A stretch of 64,000 bases of DNA from Flavobacteriaceae bacterium (GTDB lineage: Bacteria; Bacteroidota; Bacteroidia; Flavobacteriales; Flavobacteriaceae). The stretch covers positions 21,701 through 85,700 of the forward strand of contig CANHWG010000002.1 of assembly GCA_947464335.1 (NCBI GenBank). The letters run 5' to 3'. The notes under the pieces are model-generated. The model ran no database searches, had not been told where the DNA came from, and worked only from the letters and a program-made list of their open reading frames with translations. How positions within the stretch are numbered: position 1 is the first letter of the stretch; each line of letters starts with the position of its first letter. The translations under genes and the position numbers were made by a program. Of the stretch, positions 29,037 through 38,714 are shown piece after piece.

Positions 29037-29573
29037 ATGAAACTGAAAGCGTTCGTGTTGATGACATTTATTACAATAGCAACTTTTGCACAAGAGACCG
29101 AATTTAAGTTTTCTAAAGCAGGATTAACTGACTTTATTGTAACAAATTATGACGGCTCTGCAAAAGACAACTATAAAAGAGCTTTAGCATGGGTAAATGA
29201 AAATAGCAAGAAAGGATATACTATAACATCATCTTCCGAAAATGAAAGTTTGACGATTCAAGGAAACAAAGAGAATTTTCTTTGTAGCAAGGCCGGAGGG
29301 ACAAATGTTTGTACTACAGGAATATTTACCATTGAAATCACATTTAAAGACGGAAAATTTAAATTTGACGCACTTAGTTTAAGCGAAAAACCGAATAATG
29401 CCACTACAATTACGGCTCATAATCTGGATGATTTTTCAGAGTATTATGATAAAGACGGGAGTTTAAAAAAATACAAAGATGATGTGCCAGCAGCTTACGA
29501 GTCACTTTTCAATGATTTGAATAAAAGTTTGATTGCTTTTATGGATAAAAAGAAGAAAGCTGAAAACTGGTAA
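29037..29573 (+). CDS. Secreted protein of unknown function
   Basis: Signal peptide MKLKAFVLMTFITIATFAQ; no recognised domain. Confidence 0.75.
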   Translation: MKLKAFVLMTFITIATFAQETEFKFSKAGLTDFIVTNYDGSAKDNYKRALAWVNENSKKGYTITSSSENESLTIQGNKENFLCSKAGGTNVCTTGIFTIEITFKDGKFKFDALSLSEKPNNATTITAHNLDDFSEYYDKDGSLKKYKDDVPAAYESLFNDLNKSLIAFMDKKKKAENW

Positions 29574-29587
29574 TAGAATCAATAGTA

Positions 29588-29611
29588 AAATCCCAATTTA
29601 AATTGGGATTT
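29588..29611. terminator. Bidirectional terminator between convergent genes
   Basis: Perfect palindrome AAATCCCAATTTAAATTGGGATTT between converging CDSs. Confidence 0.85.
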
Positions 29612-29616
29612 TTTAT

Positions 29617-30426
29617 TTAATAATTTCGAGTGTATTCTTGTTTTGCTTTCAGAATTTCTGATTTGGTACCATCATTAATTTTGAACTTTGTCCTCAAACT
29701 TACCTGCTTTTCTATTTGCTGAATGAAAACCATAAAATGCAAATGAGGACCGTTCGCCCAACCCGTATTGCCACTATAACCAATTACATCTTTTTCTTTA
29801 ATTTGATCTCCTTCTTGAACTAGAGCACCCTCTTTTTTGAGATGAACGTATTGTGAAAAAGTACCATCGTTGTGATAAATTAAAATATAATTATTGAATG
29901 AAGCGCAACTTTTGTCTGCACAACTTTGATCATTGTTTTCAACCACTTTTACTACAACTCCATCCCGAGCTGCCGTTATTTCAGTGCCTATTGGCATAGT
30001 AAAGTCTAATGAGTTCTCATTTTGATGCGAAAAAGTTCCGTTATAACCTTGATCAATCATAAAAGATTTTCCTTTCTGAAAAGGTAGTGAATAATTGTAA
30101 TCTAATGGTTGAGTTATTGTAGCATCGCCATAATTTGCCTGTGATTTTGTGTTAAATCCACCACCGCCATTTGGTTTTATGGCTTGAATTTTAGAAATGA
30201 AAAAACCTTTTGTTTTAGCTGGAACAACAAATATCTTATTATTTCCATTTGAGGAAGACATGTTGGTTAATTCGAGATTAATTTTTATTGAAACAGGACA
30301 AAATTCATCATTATCAACCAACAGGTTGAAGCTATTGTCAATTTTTTCGTTGTAGAGTTTGATTTTAAGTTGTGCAAAACTTGACACACAAAGTGACATC
30401 AAAAAACCTGTCAATAAAAACTTCAT
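29617..30426 (-). CDS. M23 family metallopeptidase
   Basis: NSLDFTMPIGTEITAARDGVVVKV ... VIGYSGNTGWANGPHLHFMVF. Confidence 0.92.
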   Translation of the reverse strand: MKFLLTGFLMSLCVSSFAQLKIKLYNEKIDNSFNLLVDNDEFCPVSIKINLELTNMSSSNGNNKIFVVPAKTKGFFISKIQAIKPNGGGGFNTKSQANYGDATITQPLDYNYSLPFQKGKSFMIDQGYNGTFSHQNENSLDFTMPIGTEITAARDGVVVKVVENNDQSCADKSCASFNNYILIYHNDGTFSQYVHLKKEGALVQEGDQIKEKDVIGYSGNTGWANGPHLHFMVFIQQIEKQVSLRTKFKINDGTKSEILKAKQEYTRNY

Positions 30427-30427
30427 A

Positions 30428-31306
30428 TTAGTTTAAGCTGAACGTGTAGATTATTTTCCCAACTTGCTTTTCAGGTGCATTACCGTCTGCTTGCCATTTG
30501 GTATTCTGAGCAGCAATTTTTGCTTGATCTAACAAACATTTTGCGGTATTGGTCGTGCCTTGTACTCCAGCCGTTACACTAATTGTATTTCCATTTCTAT
30601 CAACCGTAACCTGAACAGCAACTCTACCTTGCTCTTGGCAAGTATATTCAGGTTGAGGTTTATTTAATGCTTTTCGGTTTCCTAAGGAATATCCCGAACC
30701 ACCTCCGCTACCGCTACCATTTCCGGGTCCGGTACCACTGCCATTTCCAGTCCCGTTTCCGGTTCCATTTCCACCACCTGTTCCGTTTCCGCTTCCGTTT
30801 CCATAATAGCCACTTGAGTTAAGATTTCCGTTCGCATTTCCTTTATTTCCGCTTTTAGAATCATTTCCATCGCCACCTTTATTGCCCAAAATACTGGATA
30901 AAGCATCGTTGGCATTTTTAGAAACTTTTGGTTTTTCAACTACGGGTTTTATATCTTTTTTAGGTATAACAGGAGTAGGTGTTTTTTTTATCTCTTTTTT
31001 AGGAATTATGGCATTAACGTCTTCTGAATTATCATCTGAAATTATGTCGTCCTCAGGAGAAGTAGTTGTAGGAGTAACTTTGGCTTGGTCTTTTACGTTT
31101 AACACTTCGCTTTTAAAGTTGTCTCCCATACCAAAATCACTATCGCCAAAATTCATTTCGATACCGCCACCGCCACCGCCGCCCATAATTTTCATATCGG
31201 CCGGAGGCCAAAAACGCAATATGAAAAGTAGAAGCAATAACAATGCATATACAATTGTTGTTATGGCTAACGATTTTTTGTCATCATTTGATAATTCTAA
31301 GCTCAT
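30428..31306 (-). CDS. Energy transducer TonB-like protein
   Basis: Single N-terminal TM, proline/lysine and Gly/Asn-rich linker, C-terminal YTCQEQGRVAVQVTVDRNGNTISVTAG TonB-like domain. Confidence 0.82.
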   Translation of the reverse strand: MSLELSNDDKKSLAITTIVYALLLLLLFILRFWPPADMKIMGGGGGGGIEMNFGDSDFGMGDNFKSEVLNVKDQAKVTPTTTSPEDDIISDDNSEDVNAIIPKKEIKKTPTPVIPKKDIKPVVEKPKVSKNANDALSSILGNKGGDGNDSKSGNKGNANGNLNSSGYYGNGSGNGTGGGNGTGNGTGNGSGTGPGNGSGSGGGSGYSLGNRKALNKPQPEYTCQEQGRVAVQVTVDRNGNTISVTAGVQGTTNTAKCLLDQAKIAAQNTKWQADGNAPEKQVGKIIYTFSLN

Positions 31307-31380
31307 AATGATATATACGTTTGTTAATAATAATAAAACGTTTAAAAATACAATTTATTGTGCAAGTTTGAGTCTTATTT

Positions 31381-32610
31381 TTACTGCACTAATTGTTTAA
31401 GTGCTATTTCAAAAGCGGTTGCACTAATGTTCTTTTTATCAGAATTTAAATTATTAGCTTTTTCCAGAGCTTTTTTTATAGTTTCAGAAATATCATAAAA
31501 AATAGCTTCGTCGGTCATTTGAACCTTTTTCTCCATAAAATAGGCAAAAACTCTCGCCATTCCACAGTTAGAAATAAAATCGGGTATCAAACTTACTTTG
31601 CTATCTGTTTCTTCCATAATGCTACCAAAGAATATTTCTTTATCGGCAAAAGGCACATTTGCACCACAAGAAATCACTTCTAGACCATGTTGAATTAAGT
31701 TATCTATTTGCTCTTTAGTTACCAATCTTGAAGCCGCGCATGGGGCAAAAATATCGGCTCCTAAAGTCCATATTTTTTTATTGATTTCTTCAAATGGAAT
31801 CATATTTTGAGCTACTAATTTGTTGCCGTCTTTGTTCAAGAATAACCTTTTGATTTCTTCAAAAGTGAATCCTTCTTCATTAATAATTCCACCATCACGA
31901 TCAATAATACCAACTATGTTCGCACCCATTTCCGCAAGATAAAAAGCTGCCGCTGAACCAACATTTCCAAATCCTTGAACGATGGCTTTTTTTCCGATAA
32001 CATCGCCTCCATAAATATGATAATAATGGCGCACTGCTTCAGCTACACCATATCCAGTAATCATATCGGCAACCGTATATTTGCGCAATACATCAGGTGA
32101 AAATTTTGGGTTTTCAATTACTTTGATTACGCCTTGACGCAATTGCCCAATTCTATTGATTTTATCAGCTTCGGTTGGTTTGAAATGCCCATTGAATACA
32201 CCTTCTTGTGGATGCCAAACCCCACACTCTTCTGTAAACGGAATTACCTCATGAATTTCGTCTACATTTAAATCGCCGCCGGTTCCGTAATAACTTTTTA
32301 ATAAAGGAGAAACCGCTTTATACCAACGTTGTAAAACTCCTTTTTTTCTTGGATCATTGGGGTCAAAATTGATGCCCGATTTAGCACCTCCAATAGCAGG
32401 TCCAGAAACCGAAAATTTCACTTCCATAGTTTTGGCTAACGAAAGTACTTCATTCATATCCAATCCTTTTCTCATTCGGGTTCCACCTCCAGCAGCACCT
32501 CCACGCAGACTATTGATGACTGTCCAACCTTCGGCATCTGTTTCTGAGTCTTTCCAATTGAATACTATTTCGGGTTGTTTATTTTCGAATTTTTTTAATA
32601 ATTCCTTCAT
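31381..32610 (-). CDS. Glu/Leu/Phe/Val dehydrogenase
   Basis: GGAAGGGTRMRKGLDMNEVLSLAKTMEVKFSVSGPAIGGAKSGI; AIVQGFGNVGSAAAFYLAEMGANIVGIID. Confidence 0.93.
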   Translation of the reverse strand: MKELLKKFENKQPEIVFNWKDSETDAEGWTVINSLRGGAAGGGTRMRKGLDMNEVLSLAKTMEVKFSVSGPAIGGAKSGINFDPNDPRKKGVLQRWYKAVSPLLKSYYGTGGDLNVDEIHEVIPFTEECGVWHPQEGVFNGHFKPTEADKINRIGQLRQGVIKVIENPKFSPDVLRKYTVADMITGYGVAEAVRHYYHIYGGDVIGKKAIVQGFGNVGSAAAFYLAEMGANIVGIIDRDGGIINEEGFTFEEIKRLFLNKDGNKLVAQNMIPFEEINKKIWTLGADIFAPCAASRLVTKEQIDNLIQHGLEVISCGANVPFADKEIFFGSIMEETDSKVSLIPDFISNCGMARVFAYFMEKKVQMTDEAIFYDISETIKKALEKANNLNSDKKNISATAFEIALKQLVQ

Positions 32611-32717
32611 TCTGATAAGTATATATCGCTTTGTTTAATTAGATTAGAATTCGTTTCTAGTGATAGTGGTGCAAATATATCATTTTGACATTAAAGATTG
32701 TAGTTTTCGAAATGCTC

Positions 32718-32750
32718 TTTGAGAACATAATGCAACCTTACTTATATTTG
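32718..32750 (+). promoter_or_regulatory. Bacteroidota-type promoter TTTG-N21-TATATTTG
   Basis: TTTG 32718-32721, TATATTTG 32743-32750; 30 nt before ATG 32781. Confidence 0.5.
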
Positions 32751-32780
32751 TTCATCTGAAAGACATTAAACAATAATAAA

Positions 32781-33098
32781 ATGAAAAAATTATTCTACAC
32801 TTTGTATTTATTTTTATTACTGTTTTGTTTGAATAGTTGTACTAATGATAACGCTATTTCCTATGAAGATACAGGTCAAATGATTGGACAAGATGCCGCT
32901 TTATGTGCCTGTTGTGGAAATTGGATTATAAAAATAGAAGGTAGAGCTGAAAATTTTCAAGCTGTTGAAATTCCGGAAAGTTTGGGACTTGATTTGATTG
33001 ATGCTGTTTTTCCAATTCCAATAAAATTAAATTGGTCTTTTGACCCCAACTCTTCTTGCGGTCATATTATTATTGAAGATATAGCTCGGAACAATTAA
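32781..33098 (+). CDS. Small lipoprotein of unknown function
   Basis: Lipobox-like LLLFCLNSCTNDN; possible CxCC cluster (LCACCGNW). Confidence 0.75.
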   Translation: MKKLFYTLYLFLLLFCLNSCTNDNAISYEDTGQMIGQDAALCACCGNWIIKIEGRAENFQAVEIPESLGLDLIDAVFPIPIKLNWSFDPNSSCGHIIIEDIARNN

Positions 33099-33113
33099 GG
33101 AAAACATCATTCT

Positions 33114-33284
33114 TTAATTTGATTTACTGAAATATTTTGCAATCGCCCAGATAAAAAATACTAAAGCAGATACTAAAAAGATATAATGAATAGTAGTATT
33201 CCTCTCCATAGAACTAGATGCAATAGATAAAATCCCAGCGATTATATACAAATAAACGGGTTTCAAATTCTTGATTTTTTCCAT
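33114..33284 (-). CDS. Small two-TM membrane protein (56 aa), absent from the ORF track
   Basis: MEKIKNLKPVYLYIIAGILSIASSSMERNTTIHYIFLVSALVFFIWAIAKYFSKSN*. Confidence 0.65.
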   Translation of the reverse strand: MEKIKNLKPVYLYIIAGILSIASSSMERNTTIHYIFLVSALVFFIWAIAKYFSKSN

Positions 33285-33316
33285 TTTGAAAATAAATTTT
33301 AATTTAATTATATTTG
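33285..33316 (+). promoter_or_regulatory. Bacteroidota-type promoter TTTG-N20-TATATTTG
   Basis: TTTG 33285-33288, TATATTTG 33309-33316; 17 nt before ATG 33334. Confidence 0.55.
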
Positions 33317-33333
33317 ATTTTCGGTAAACATCT

Positions 33334-34182
33334 ATGAAAACAAAAATAGCATTTTCCCTTTTATTGCTGGTATATTCCCTCAGATTGTTTTCTCAGGTAG
33401 AAAATAGAGCCACTTTATTTTACTCTTATTATTCACCATCTTCATCGGATGGATTAAATAGTATTGAGCAATCTAACTTCGATTTTCTATATCATTTAAA
33501 AAGCAAGACTTTAGCCAAAAAAATCCGCTGGGATAATTCCTTTTCACTCAAAACAGTTCTTTTGGATGAAATAACGAGTCAAAATCTTTATGACGTTTCC
33601 TATGTAAGCTCTTTTGTTTATACTAAAAACGCTAAAAATTTTATTATCGGAAATGCCAGAATTAATTTCAGAAACGAAATAGGAGCAACATTATCAAATG
33701 ATGCGCTTTATACTGCTTTTTCATTTGGTTATATGAGACAATCTCAAACCCATAAATCGATTCGATGGGCTGCTGGGATTAATTATAATAATGATTTTGG
33801 AAAAAATGTGATATTGCCTTTTTTTATATTTAATTATGAAACTCAAAAGCTTAAATTTAACGCAACGCTTCCTAACTCTGTTTTGCTATTAATTAGAAAT
33901 AATCCTAAATTTTACTATGGATTAAATGTTACTTTAAATTCATCTATTTTTGAGGTAGAGGATGATTCCTATCAGAGATTACAACTGTTAAATGCTAACT
34001 TTTTTGCTTTTACTCAAATAAAACTAGGCAAAAAGTTATGGATAGAAGTAAAGCCAGGTGTTACCTTGCGTAGAGATGTTAATTTTTTACAGCATGATTT
34101 CGAACCCATTAATAGTAGTTCAGAAAATAGTTTAAATCCTAATTTTGTTTTTACTTCTGGACTGCTATATAGAATGAATTAG
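33334..34182 (+). CDS. Outer-membrane beta-barrel-like secreted protein of unknown function
   Basis: Signal peptide; alternating beta-strand pattern ending in ...[14 protein letters not shown]. Confidence 0.7.
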   Translation: MKTKIAFSLLLLVYSLRLFSQVENRATLFYSYYSPSSSDGLNSIEQSNFDFLYHLKSKTLAKKIRWDNSFSLKTVLLDEITSQNLYDVSYVSSFVYTKNAKNFIIGNARINFRNEIGATLSNDALYTAFSFGYMRQSQTHKSIRWAAGINYNNDFGKNVILPFFIFNYETQKLKFNATLPNSVLLLIRNNPKFYYGLNVTLNSSIFEVEDDSYQRLQLLNANFFAFTQIKLGKKLWIEVKPGVTLRRDVNFLQHDFEPINSSSENSLNPNFVFTSGLLYRMN

Positions 34183-35243
34183 CTATAAATTACACCACTT
34201 GAATGATCGTTTTTTGCACCAGTAACACTGGAGAGAACATTCATTTCATTTCTAAGTTTTAAAACACCAAGCAATCCAAAAATCAATGCTTCTTTGAACT
34301 CAATAGTTTTTTTGTCGGGAATGATTATTTCAAGTTGCGGTAAATGAAACAGCATTCGTTCCATCAAAAAATCATTATAAGTACCGCCACCAGTTGCTAA
34401 AAGTTTTCCGTGCTTCATTGGCAATGCTAAAGAAATTTGCAAAGCGATATGTTCGGTAAACGTATGCATTTTGTCTTGGATTGGTATATTGTATTTTTCA
34501 ATCAAGGGCAAAACAATGGTTTTAACAAACTCAACTCCCAACGATTTTGGAAACGGTTTTGAATAATATTCCAATGCGTTTAAATCAGCCAATAAATCTA
34601 AATTTAGTTTTCCATTTTTTGAAATTTTGCCTCTGTCATCATATTCCAAGTCAAGTTGATTGGCATAAAAATTCAAAACCGTATTCACCGGTGAAATATC
34701 AAAAGCAATACGTTTCCCTTCATGCTCAAACGAAACATTAGAAAAACCACCTAAATTCAAACAAAAATCATATTCTGAAAAAAGTATCCGGTCTCCAATT
34801 GGAACCAAAGGTGCGCCTTGTCCGCCTAATTGAACATCTTGAACCCGAAAATCACAAACAACAGTTTTGCCTATAATGGTAGCAATTTGAGGAAGGTTGC
34901 CAATTTGAAGTGTCAATCCGTTTTGAGGTTGGTGCAAAATTGTATGTCCGTGACTACAAATAGCATCAAGGTTTTGTAATTGATGTTTTTCAATGAATGA
35001 CTTGATAATAGTACCTAAAAGTAGGGTGTAATCCTGATTCAATTGCTTCAATTTGGTATCCGAAAAATCAACAGCAATTTTAAGTTTGTTCAACCAATCT
35101 TTGTCATAGGATTGTGTTTCAGTTTCAAGAATTTCGAATTGCCAATTCCCTTCTAGGATACTGAAATGTATATGTGCTAAATCAACGCCATCTAATGAAG
35201 TCCCCGACATTACACCAATTACATTATAGGATTCTTTAAACAT
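34179..35243 (-). CDS. anmK: Anhydro-N-acetylmuramic acid kinase
   Basis: [45 protein letters not shown]. Confidence 0.93.
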   Translation of the reverse strand: MFKESYNVIGVMSGTSLDGVDLAHIHFSILEGNWQFEILETETQSYDKDWLNKLKIAVDFSDTKLKQLNQDYTLLLGTIIKSFIEKHQLQNLDAICSHGHTILHQPQNGLTLQIGNLPQIATIIGKTVVCDFRVQDVQLGGQGAPLVPIGDRILFSEYDFCLNLGGFSNVSFEHEGKRIAFDISPVNTVLNFYANQLDLEYDDRGKISKNGKLNLDLLADLNALEYYSKPFPKSLGVEFVKTIVLPLIEKYNIPIQDKMHTFTEHIALQISLALPMKHGKLLATGGGTYNDFLMERMLFHLPQLEIIIPDKKTIEFKEALIFGLLGVLKLRNEMNVLSSVTGAKNDHSSGVIYS

Positions 35244-35263
35244 TATCTAAATTTACGAAATCG

Positions 35264-35295
35264 TTTGAAATTTTGAGTTTTATATACTATTTTTG
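35264..35295 (+). promoter_or_regulatory. Bacteroidota-type promoter TTTG-N20-TATTTTTG
   Basis: TTTG 35264-35267, TATTTTTG 35288-35295; upstream of acyl-CoA dehydrogenase. Confidence 0.5.
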
Positions 35296-35338
35296 CTCAC
35301 CAAAAATAAAGAAACAACCAACATAATCGTAACTATTT

Positions 35339-36478
35339 ATGGATTTTAATTTAACCGAAGAGCATTTAATGATACAACAAGCCGCTAGAGATTTTGCTCA
35401 AGCCGAATTGTTGCCTGGCGTAATTGAAAGAGACGAACATTCAAAATTCCCTACCGAGCAAGTCAAAATGATGGCCGAACTAGGTTTTATGGGAATGATG
35501 GTTGATCCTAAATATGGTGGTTCAGGTTTAGACAGTGTTTCTTATGTTTTGGCCATGACCGAAATTGCCAAAGTAGATGCTTCGGCTGCGGTTATCATGT
35601 CAGTTAACAATTCATTAGTTTGTGCTGGTATGGAAAAATATTGTTCTGAGGAACAAAAAATGAAATATTTAGTGCCATTAGCAAAAGGTGAAGTGATTGG
35701 AGCTTTTTGCTTATCAGAGCCAGAAGCCGGAAGTGATGCTACTTCGCAAAAAACAACCGCAATAGATAAAGGTGATCATTACCTTTTAAACGGAACCAAA
35801 AACTGGATTACCAATGGTGCAACGGCTTCTACTTATTTAGTAATTGCGCAAACCGATGTCGAGAAAAAGCACAAAGGAATCAATGCTTTTATTGTTGAAA
35901 AAGGTTGGGCTGGTTTTGAAATTGGACCTAAAGAAAAGAAAATGGGAATTAGAGGAAGCGACACGCATTCGCTGATGTTTACCGATGTGATAGTTCCAAA
36001 AGAAAATAGAATAGGAGAAGATGGTTTTGGGTTTTCATTTGCCATGAATGTATTAAACGGTGGAAGAATTGGAATTGCATCTCAAGCATTAGGTATTGCA
36101 ACGGGTGCCTACGAATTAGCATTGAAATATTCACACGAAAGAAAAGCTTTTGGAAAAGAAATTTTCAATCATCAAGCCATTGCTTTCAAATTGGCCGATA
36201 TGTATGTAAAAATAACAGCGGCTAAATTGTTAGTCATGAAAGCCGCTTGTGAAAAGGATGAAGGAAAAGACATTGCACATTCTGGAGCTATGGCAAAATT
36301 ATATGCTTCTGAAATTGCTTTAGAAGTAGCCAATGAGGCAGTACAAATTCACGGAGGAAACGGTTATGTTGCCGAATACCATGTAGAACGTATGATGCGT
36401 GACTCAAAAATCACACAGATTTATGAAGGAACTTCTGAAATACAAAGAATTGTAATCTCTAGAGGTTTGGTTTCTTAA
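35339..36478 (+). CDS. Acyl-CoA dehydrogenase
   Basis: GAFCLSEPEAGSDATSQKTTA; QIHGGNGYVAEYHVERMMRDSKITQIYEGTSEIQRIVISR. Confidence 0.96.
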   Translation: MDFNLTEEHLMIQQAARDFAQAELLPGVIERDEHSKFPTEQVKMMAELGFMGMMVDPKYGGSGLDSVSYVLAMTEIAKVDASAAVIMSVNNSLVCAGMEKYCSEEQKMKYLVPLAKGEVIGAFCLSEPEAGSDATSQKTTAIDKGDHYLLNGTKNWITNGATASTYLVIAQTDVEKKHKGINAFIVEKGWAGFEIGPKEKKMGIRGSDTHSLMFTDVIVPKENRIGEDGFGFSFAMNVLNGGRIGIASQALGIATGAYELALKYSHERKAFGKEIFNHQAIAFKLADMYVKITAAKLLVMKAACEKDEGKDIAHSGAMAKLYASEIALEVANEAVQIHGGNGYVAEYHVERMMRDSKITQIYEGTSEIQRIVISRGLVS

Positions 36479-36498
36479 AACATAAAGCAACGAAATCG

Positions 36499-36532
36499 AA
36501 AACCCTTTTCAATGAAGATTGAAAAGGGTTTT
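36499..36532 (+). terminator. Terminator of acyl-CoA dehydrogenase gene
   Basis: AAAACCCTTTTCAAT-GAAG-ATTGAAAAGGGTTTT. Confidence 0.85.
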
Positions 36533-36573
36533 TAATTTGTATTTTTTCTATATTTACCCAAAAGACGAAAACC

Positions 36574-37251
36574 ATGTATGAAGAACTAAAGTATTGGTAT
36601 CTTAAAGATCATAAACTCTTTAGAACTTTAAGCATGGCACAAATTAAACAGTTGTGCATTATTACTGGCTTCAAAAAAGGGAATAAGGGAGACGTGATTT
36701 ATTTTTCTTCTTCGGATGTACCTCGGATTTTTTTTCTAAAAAAAGGCAATATCAAAATTGTCTCTATTGATGAAGAGGGTAATGAATCTGTTAAAGATAT
36801 CATTCAAAAAGGTGATTTATTTGGTGAGTTGGAACTCGATAGTGACAAAAATTCTAATGAATATGCTAAAGCTTTAACGGATGAAGTTATTATATGTAGT
36901 TTTTTGCTTTCTGATTTTGAAAATTTATTACTTCAAAATCCTAGTTTAGCATTGTCTTATACAAAATTTGTTGGCATGAAGATGAAACGCATCAAAAATA
37001 ATTATGCTAATTTGATTTCTAAAGATGCAAAAACACGATTAGTTAGTTTTATAAAAGAGTGGGCTGAACGAGAAGGAAAGCAAATTGAAAACAGAATAGT
37101 TATAGAAAATTATCTCACTCAAACGGATATAGCTCAAATTATTTGCACTTCAAGACAAACAGCAACTTCTTTGCTAAACGAATTAGAAGAAAAGGGTGTG
37201 ATGTATTACGGCAGAAAAGAAATCATTATTGAGGATATTTCGAAGTTTTAG
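36574..37251 (+). CDS. Crp/Fnr family transcriptional regulator
   Basis: Cyclic-nucleotide-binding-like N-terminus GDLFGELELDS; HTH LTQTDIAQIICTSRQTATSLLNELEEKGV. Confidence 0.92.
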   Translation: MYEELKYWYLKDHKLFRTLSMAQIKQLCIITGFKKGNKGDVIYFSSSDVPRIFFLKKGNIKIVSIDEEGNESVKDIIQKGDLFGELELDSDKNSNEYAKALTDEVIICSFLLSDFENLLLQNPSLALSYTKFVGMKMKRIKNNYANLISKDAKTRLVSFIKEWAEREGKQIENRIVIENYLTQTDIAQIICTSRQTATSLLNELEEKGVMYYGRKEIIIEDISKF

Positions 37252-37305
37252 TTTTATTTTGTTTTAAATGTAAACTATCTGACACTTTTCTTTTTTTACT
37301 TAATA

Positions 37306-37313
37306 TACTTTTG
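37306..37313 (+). promoter_or_regulatory. Bacteroidota -7 element TACTTTTG
   Basis: TAnnTTTG match 35 nt upstream of ATG 37348. Confidence 0.35.
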
Positions 37314-37347
37314 TTTTGTTAAACTTGATAAACTAAAATTAAATATA

Positions 37348-37809
37348 ATGAAAAACCAAATTGTAATTCTATTCCTTGCAGTAATATCTGCAACATCATT
37401 TGCCCAAACTGCAGCAAAAAGAACCAAAGAGTTTAATCTAGAAAATAAAGTAGCCATTCAAGGTTATGATCCTGTGGCTTATTTTACACAAAAGAAAGCC
37501 GTAAAAGGAAAGTCAGCATTCACTTCAACCTATGAAGGAGTTATTTATAATTTTTCATCACAAGCCAACAAAGATGCTTTTCTTAAAAATCCAATTAGTT
37601 ACGAACCACAATATGGTGGATGGTGTGCTTATGCCATGGGAGCCAATGGCGAGAAAGTAGAAGTTGACCCAGAAACTTTTAAAATCGTAGATGGAAAATT
37701 GAACTTGTATTACAATGCATACTTCAATAATACCTTGAAATCATGGAATAAAGACGAAGTGAACTTAAAGAAAAAAGCAGACGCTAACTGGAAAAAATTT
37801 ATCAACTAA
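37348..37809 (+). CDS. YHS domain-containing secreted protein
   Basis: AIQGYDPVAYFTQKKAVKGKSAFTSTYEGVIYNFSSQANKDAFLKNPISYEPQYGGWCAYAM. Confidence 0.92.
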   Translation: MKNQIVILFLAVISATSFAQTAAKRTKEFNLENKVAIQGYDPVAYFTQKKAVKGKSAFTSTYEGVIYNFSSQANKDAFLKNPISYEPQYGGWCAYAMGANGEKVEVDPETFKIVDGKLNLYYNAYFNNTLKSWNKDEVNLKKKADANWKKFIN

Positions 37810-37826
37810 TCATAAATTTTAAAAAA

Positions 37827-38216
37827 ATGAAAAACCCTATTTTTATTTGGATTGTTAAACTAACTGCGGTTATAATTCTAGTACAAACCTTATTTTTTAA
37901 ATTCACTGGCGCTGAAGAAAGTGTCTATATTTTTCAAACCCTAGGCATTGAGCCATTGGGTAGAATTGGTTCTGGAATAGTAGAGCTAATTGCTTCAATA
38001 TTGATATTAATACCAAGAACTACTTTAATTGGAGCGCTTCTAGGATTAGGAACTATGGCAGGAGCTTTATTTTCTCATCTCTTTGTGTTAGGAATTGTGG
38101 TAAAAGATGATGGCGGAACATTATTTAGTTTAGCAATTATTACTTTAATTTGTTGCTTGATTTTAGTTTATAATCAAAAACATAAAATCCCCGATTTATT
38201 ACGTTTAAAATTTTAA
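37827..38216 (+). CDS. DoxX-like family membrane protein
   Basis: Four TM segments; FFKFTGAEESVYIFQTLGIEPLGRIGSGIVELIASILIL. Confidence 0.8.
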   Translation: MKNPIFIWIVKLTAVIILVQTLFFKFTGAEESVYIFQTLGIEPLGRIGSGIVELIASILILIPRTTLIGALLGLGTMAGALFSHLFVLGIVVKDDGGTLFSLAIITLICCLILVYNQKHKIPDLLRLKF

Positions 38217-38225
38217 TTTAATGCT

Positions 38226-38714
38226 ATGATAATTATCTCTATCCAAAAAACATTAAATGAGTTAAGCCAACTAATAAGTCAGCTTTCTACAGAAGAATAT
38301 TGTCGCCCATGCGAAGGATTGAGTAATGCTACTATTGGTGAACATTCTCGTCATATTATAGAAATGTTTCAATGTCTGAATAATCAGTACGAATCGGGTA
38401 TTGTCAATTACGATAATCGTAAAAGAGATTTTAAGATTCAAACCGATACGGCTGCCGCAAATTCTGCCATCAATACAATACTTGATCAACTTGAAAAACC
38501 AAACAAAACTCTTCAATTACAACAAATAATTGACGGAGAAGAACTATTGATTGCTTCTAATTATCATCGTGAATTGTTATATAATCTTGAACATTGTATT
38601 CACCATCAGGCATTAATTAAAGTGGCAATCATTCAATTTAATACTATTTCAGTTGATGAAGATTTTGGAGTGGCTCGTTCTACCATCGAATACAGAAAAC
38701 AATGTGCACAGTAA
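38226..38714 (+). CDS. DinB-like (DUF664/DfsB-type) protein
   Basis: IGEHSRHIIEMFQCL; ELLYNLEHCIHHQALIKVA His motifs. Confidence 0.8.
   Translation: MIIISIQKTLNELSQLISQLSTEEYCRPCEGLSNATIGEHSRHIIEMFQCLNNQYESGIVNYDNRKRDFKIQTDTAAANSAINTILDQLEKPNKTLQLQQIIDGEELLIASNYHRELLYNLEHCIHHQALIKVAIIQFNTISVDEDFGVARSTIEYRKQCAQ

Noticed and set aside
30682-30939. Minus-strand ORF MKNQKFLKMPTMLYPVF...
   Set aside because: Alternative frame through the Gly-rich repeat of the TonB-like gene
30882-31400. 172-aa plus-strand ORF
   Set aside because: Antisense to the TonB-like gene; PPPPPPP is the complement of the poly-Gly run
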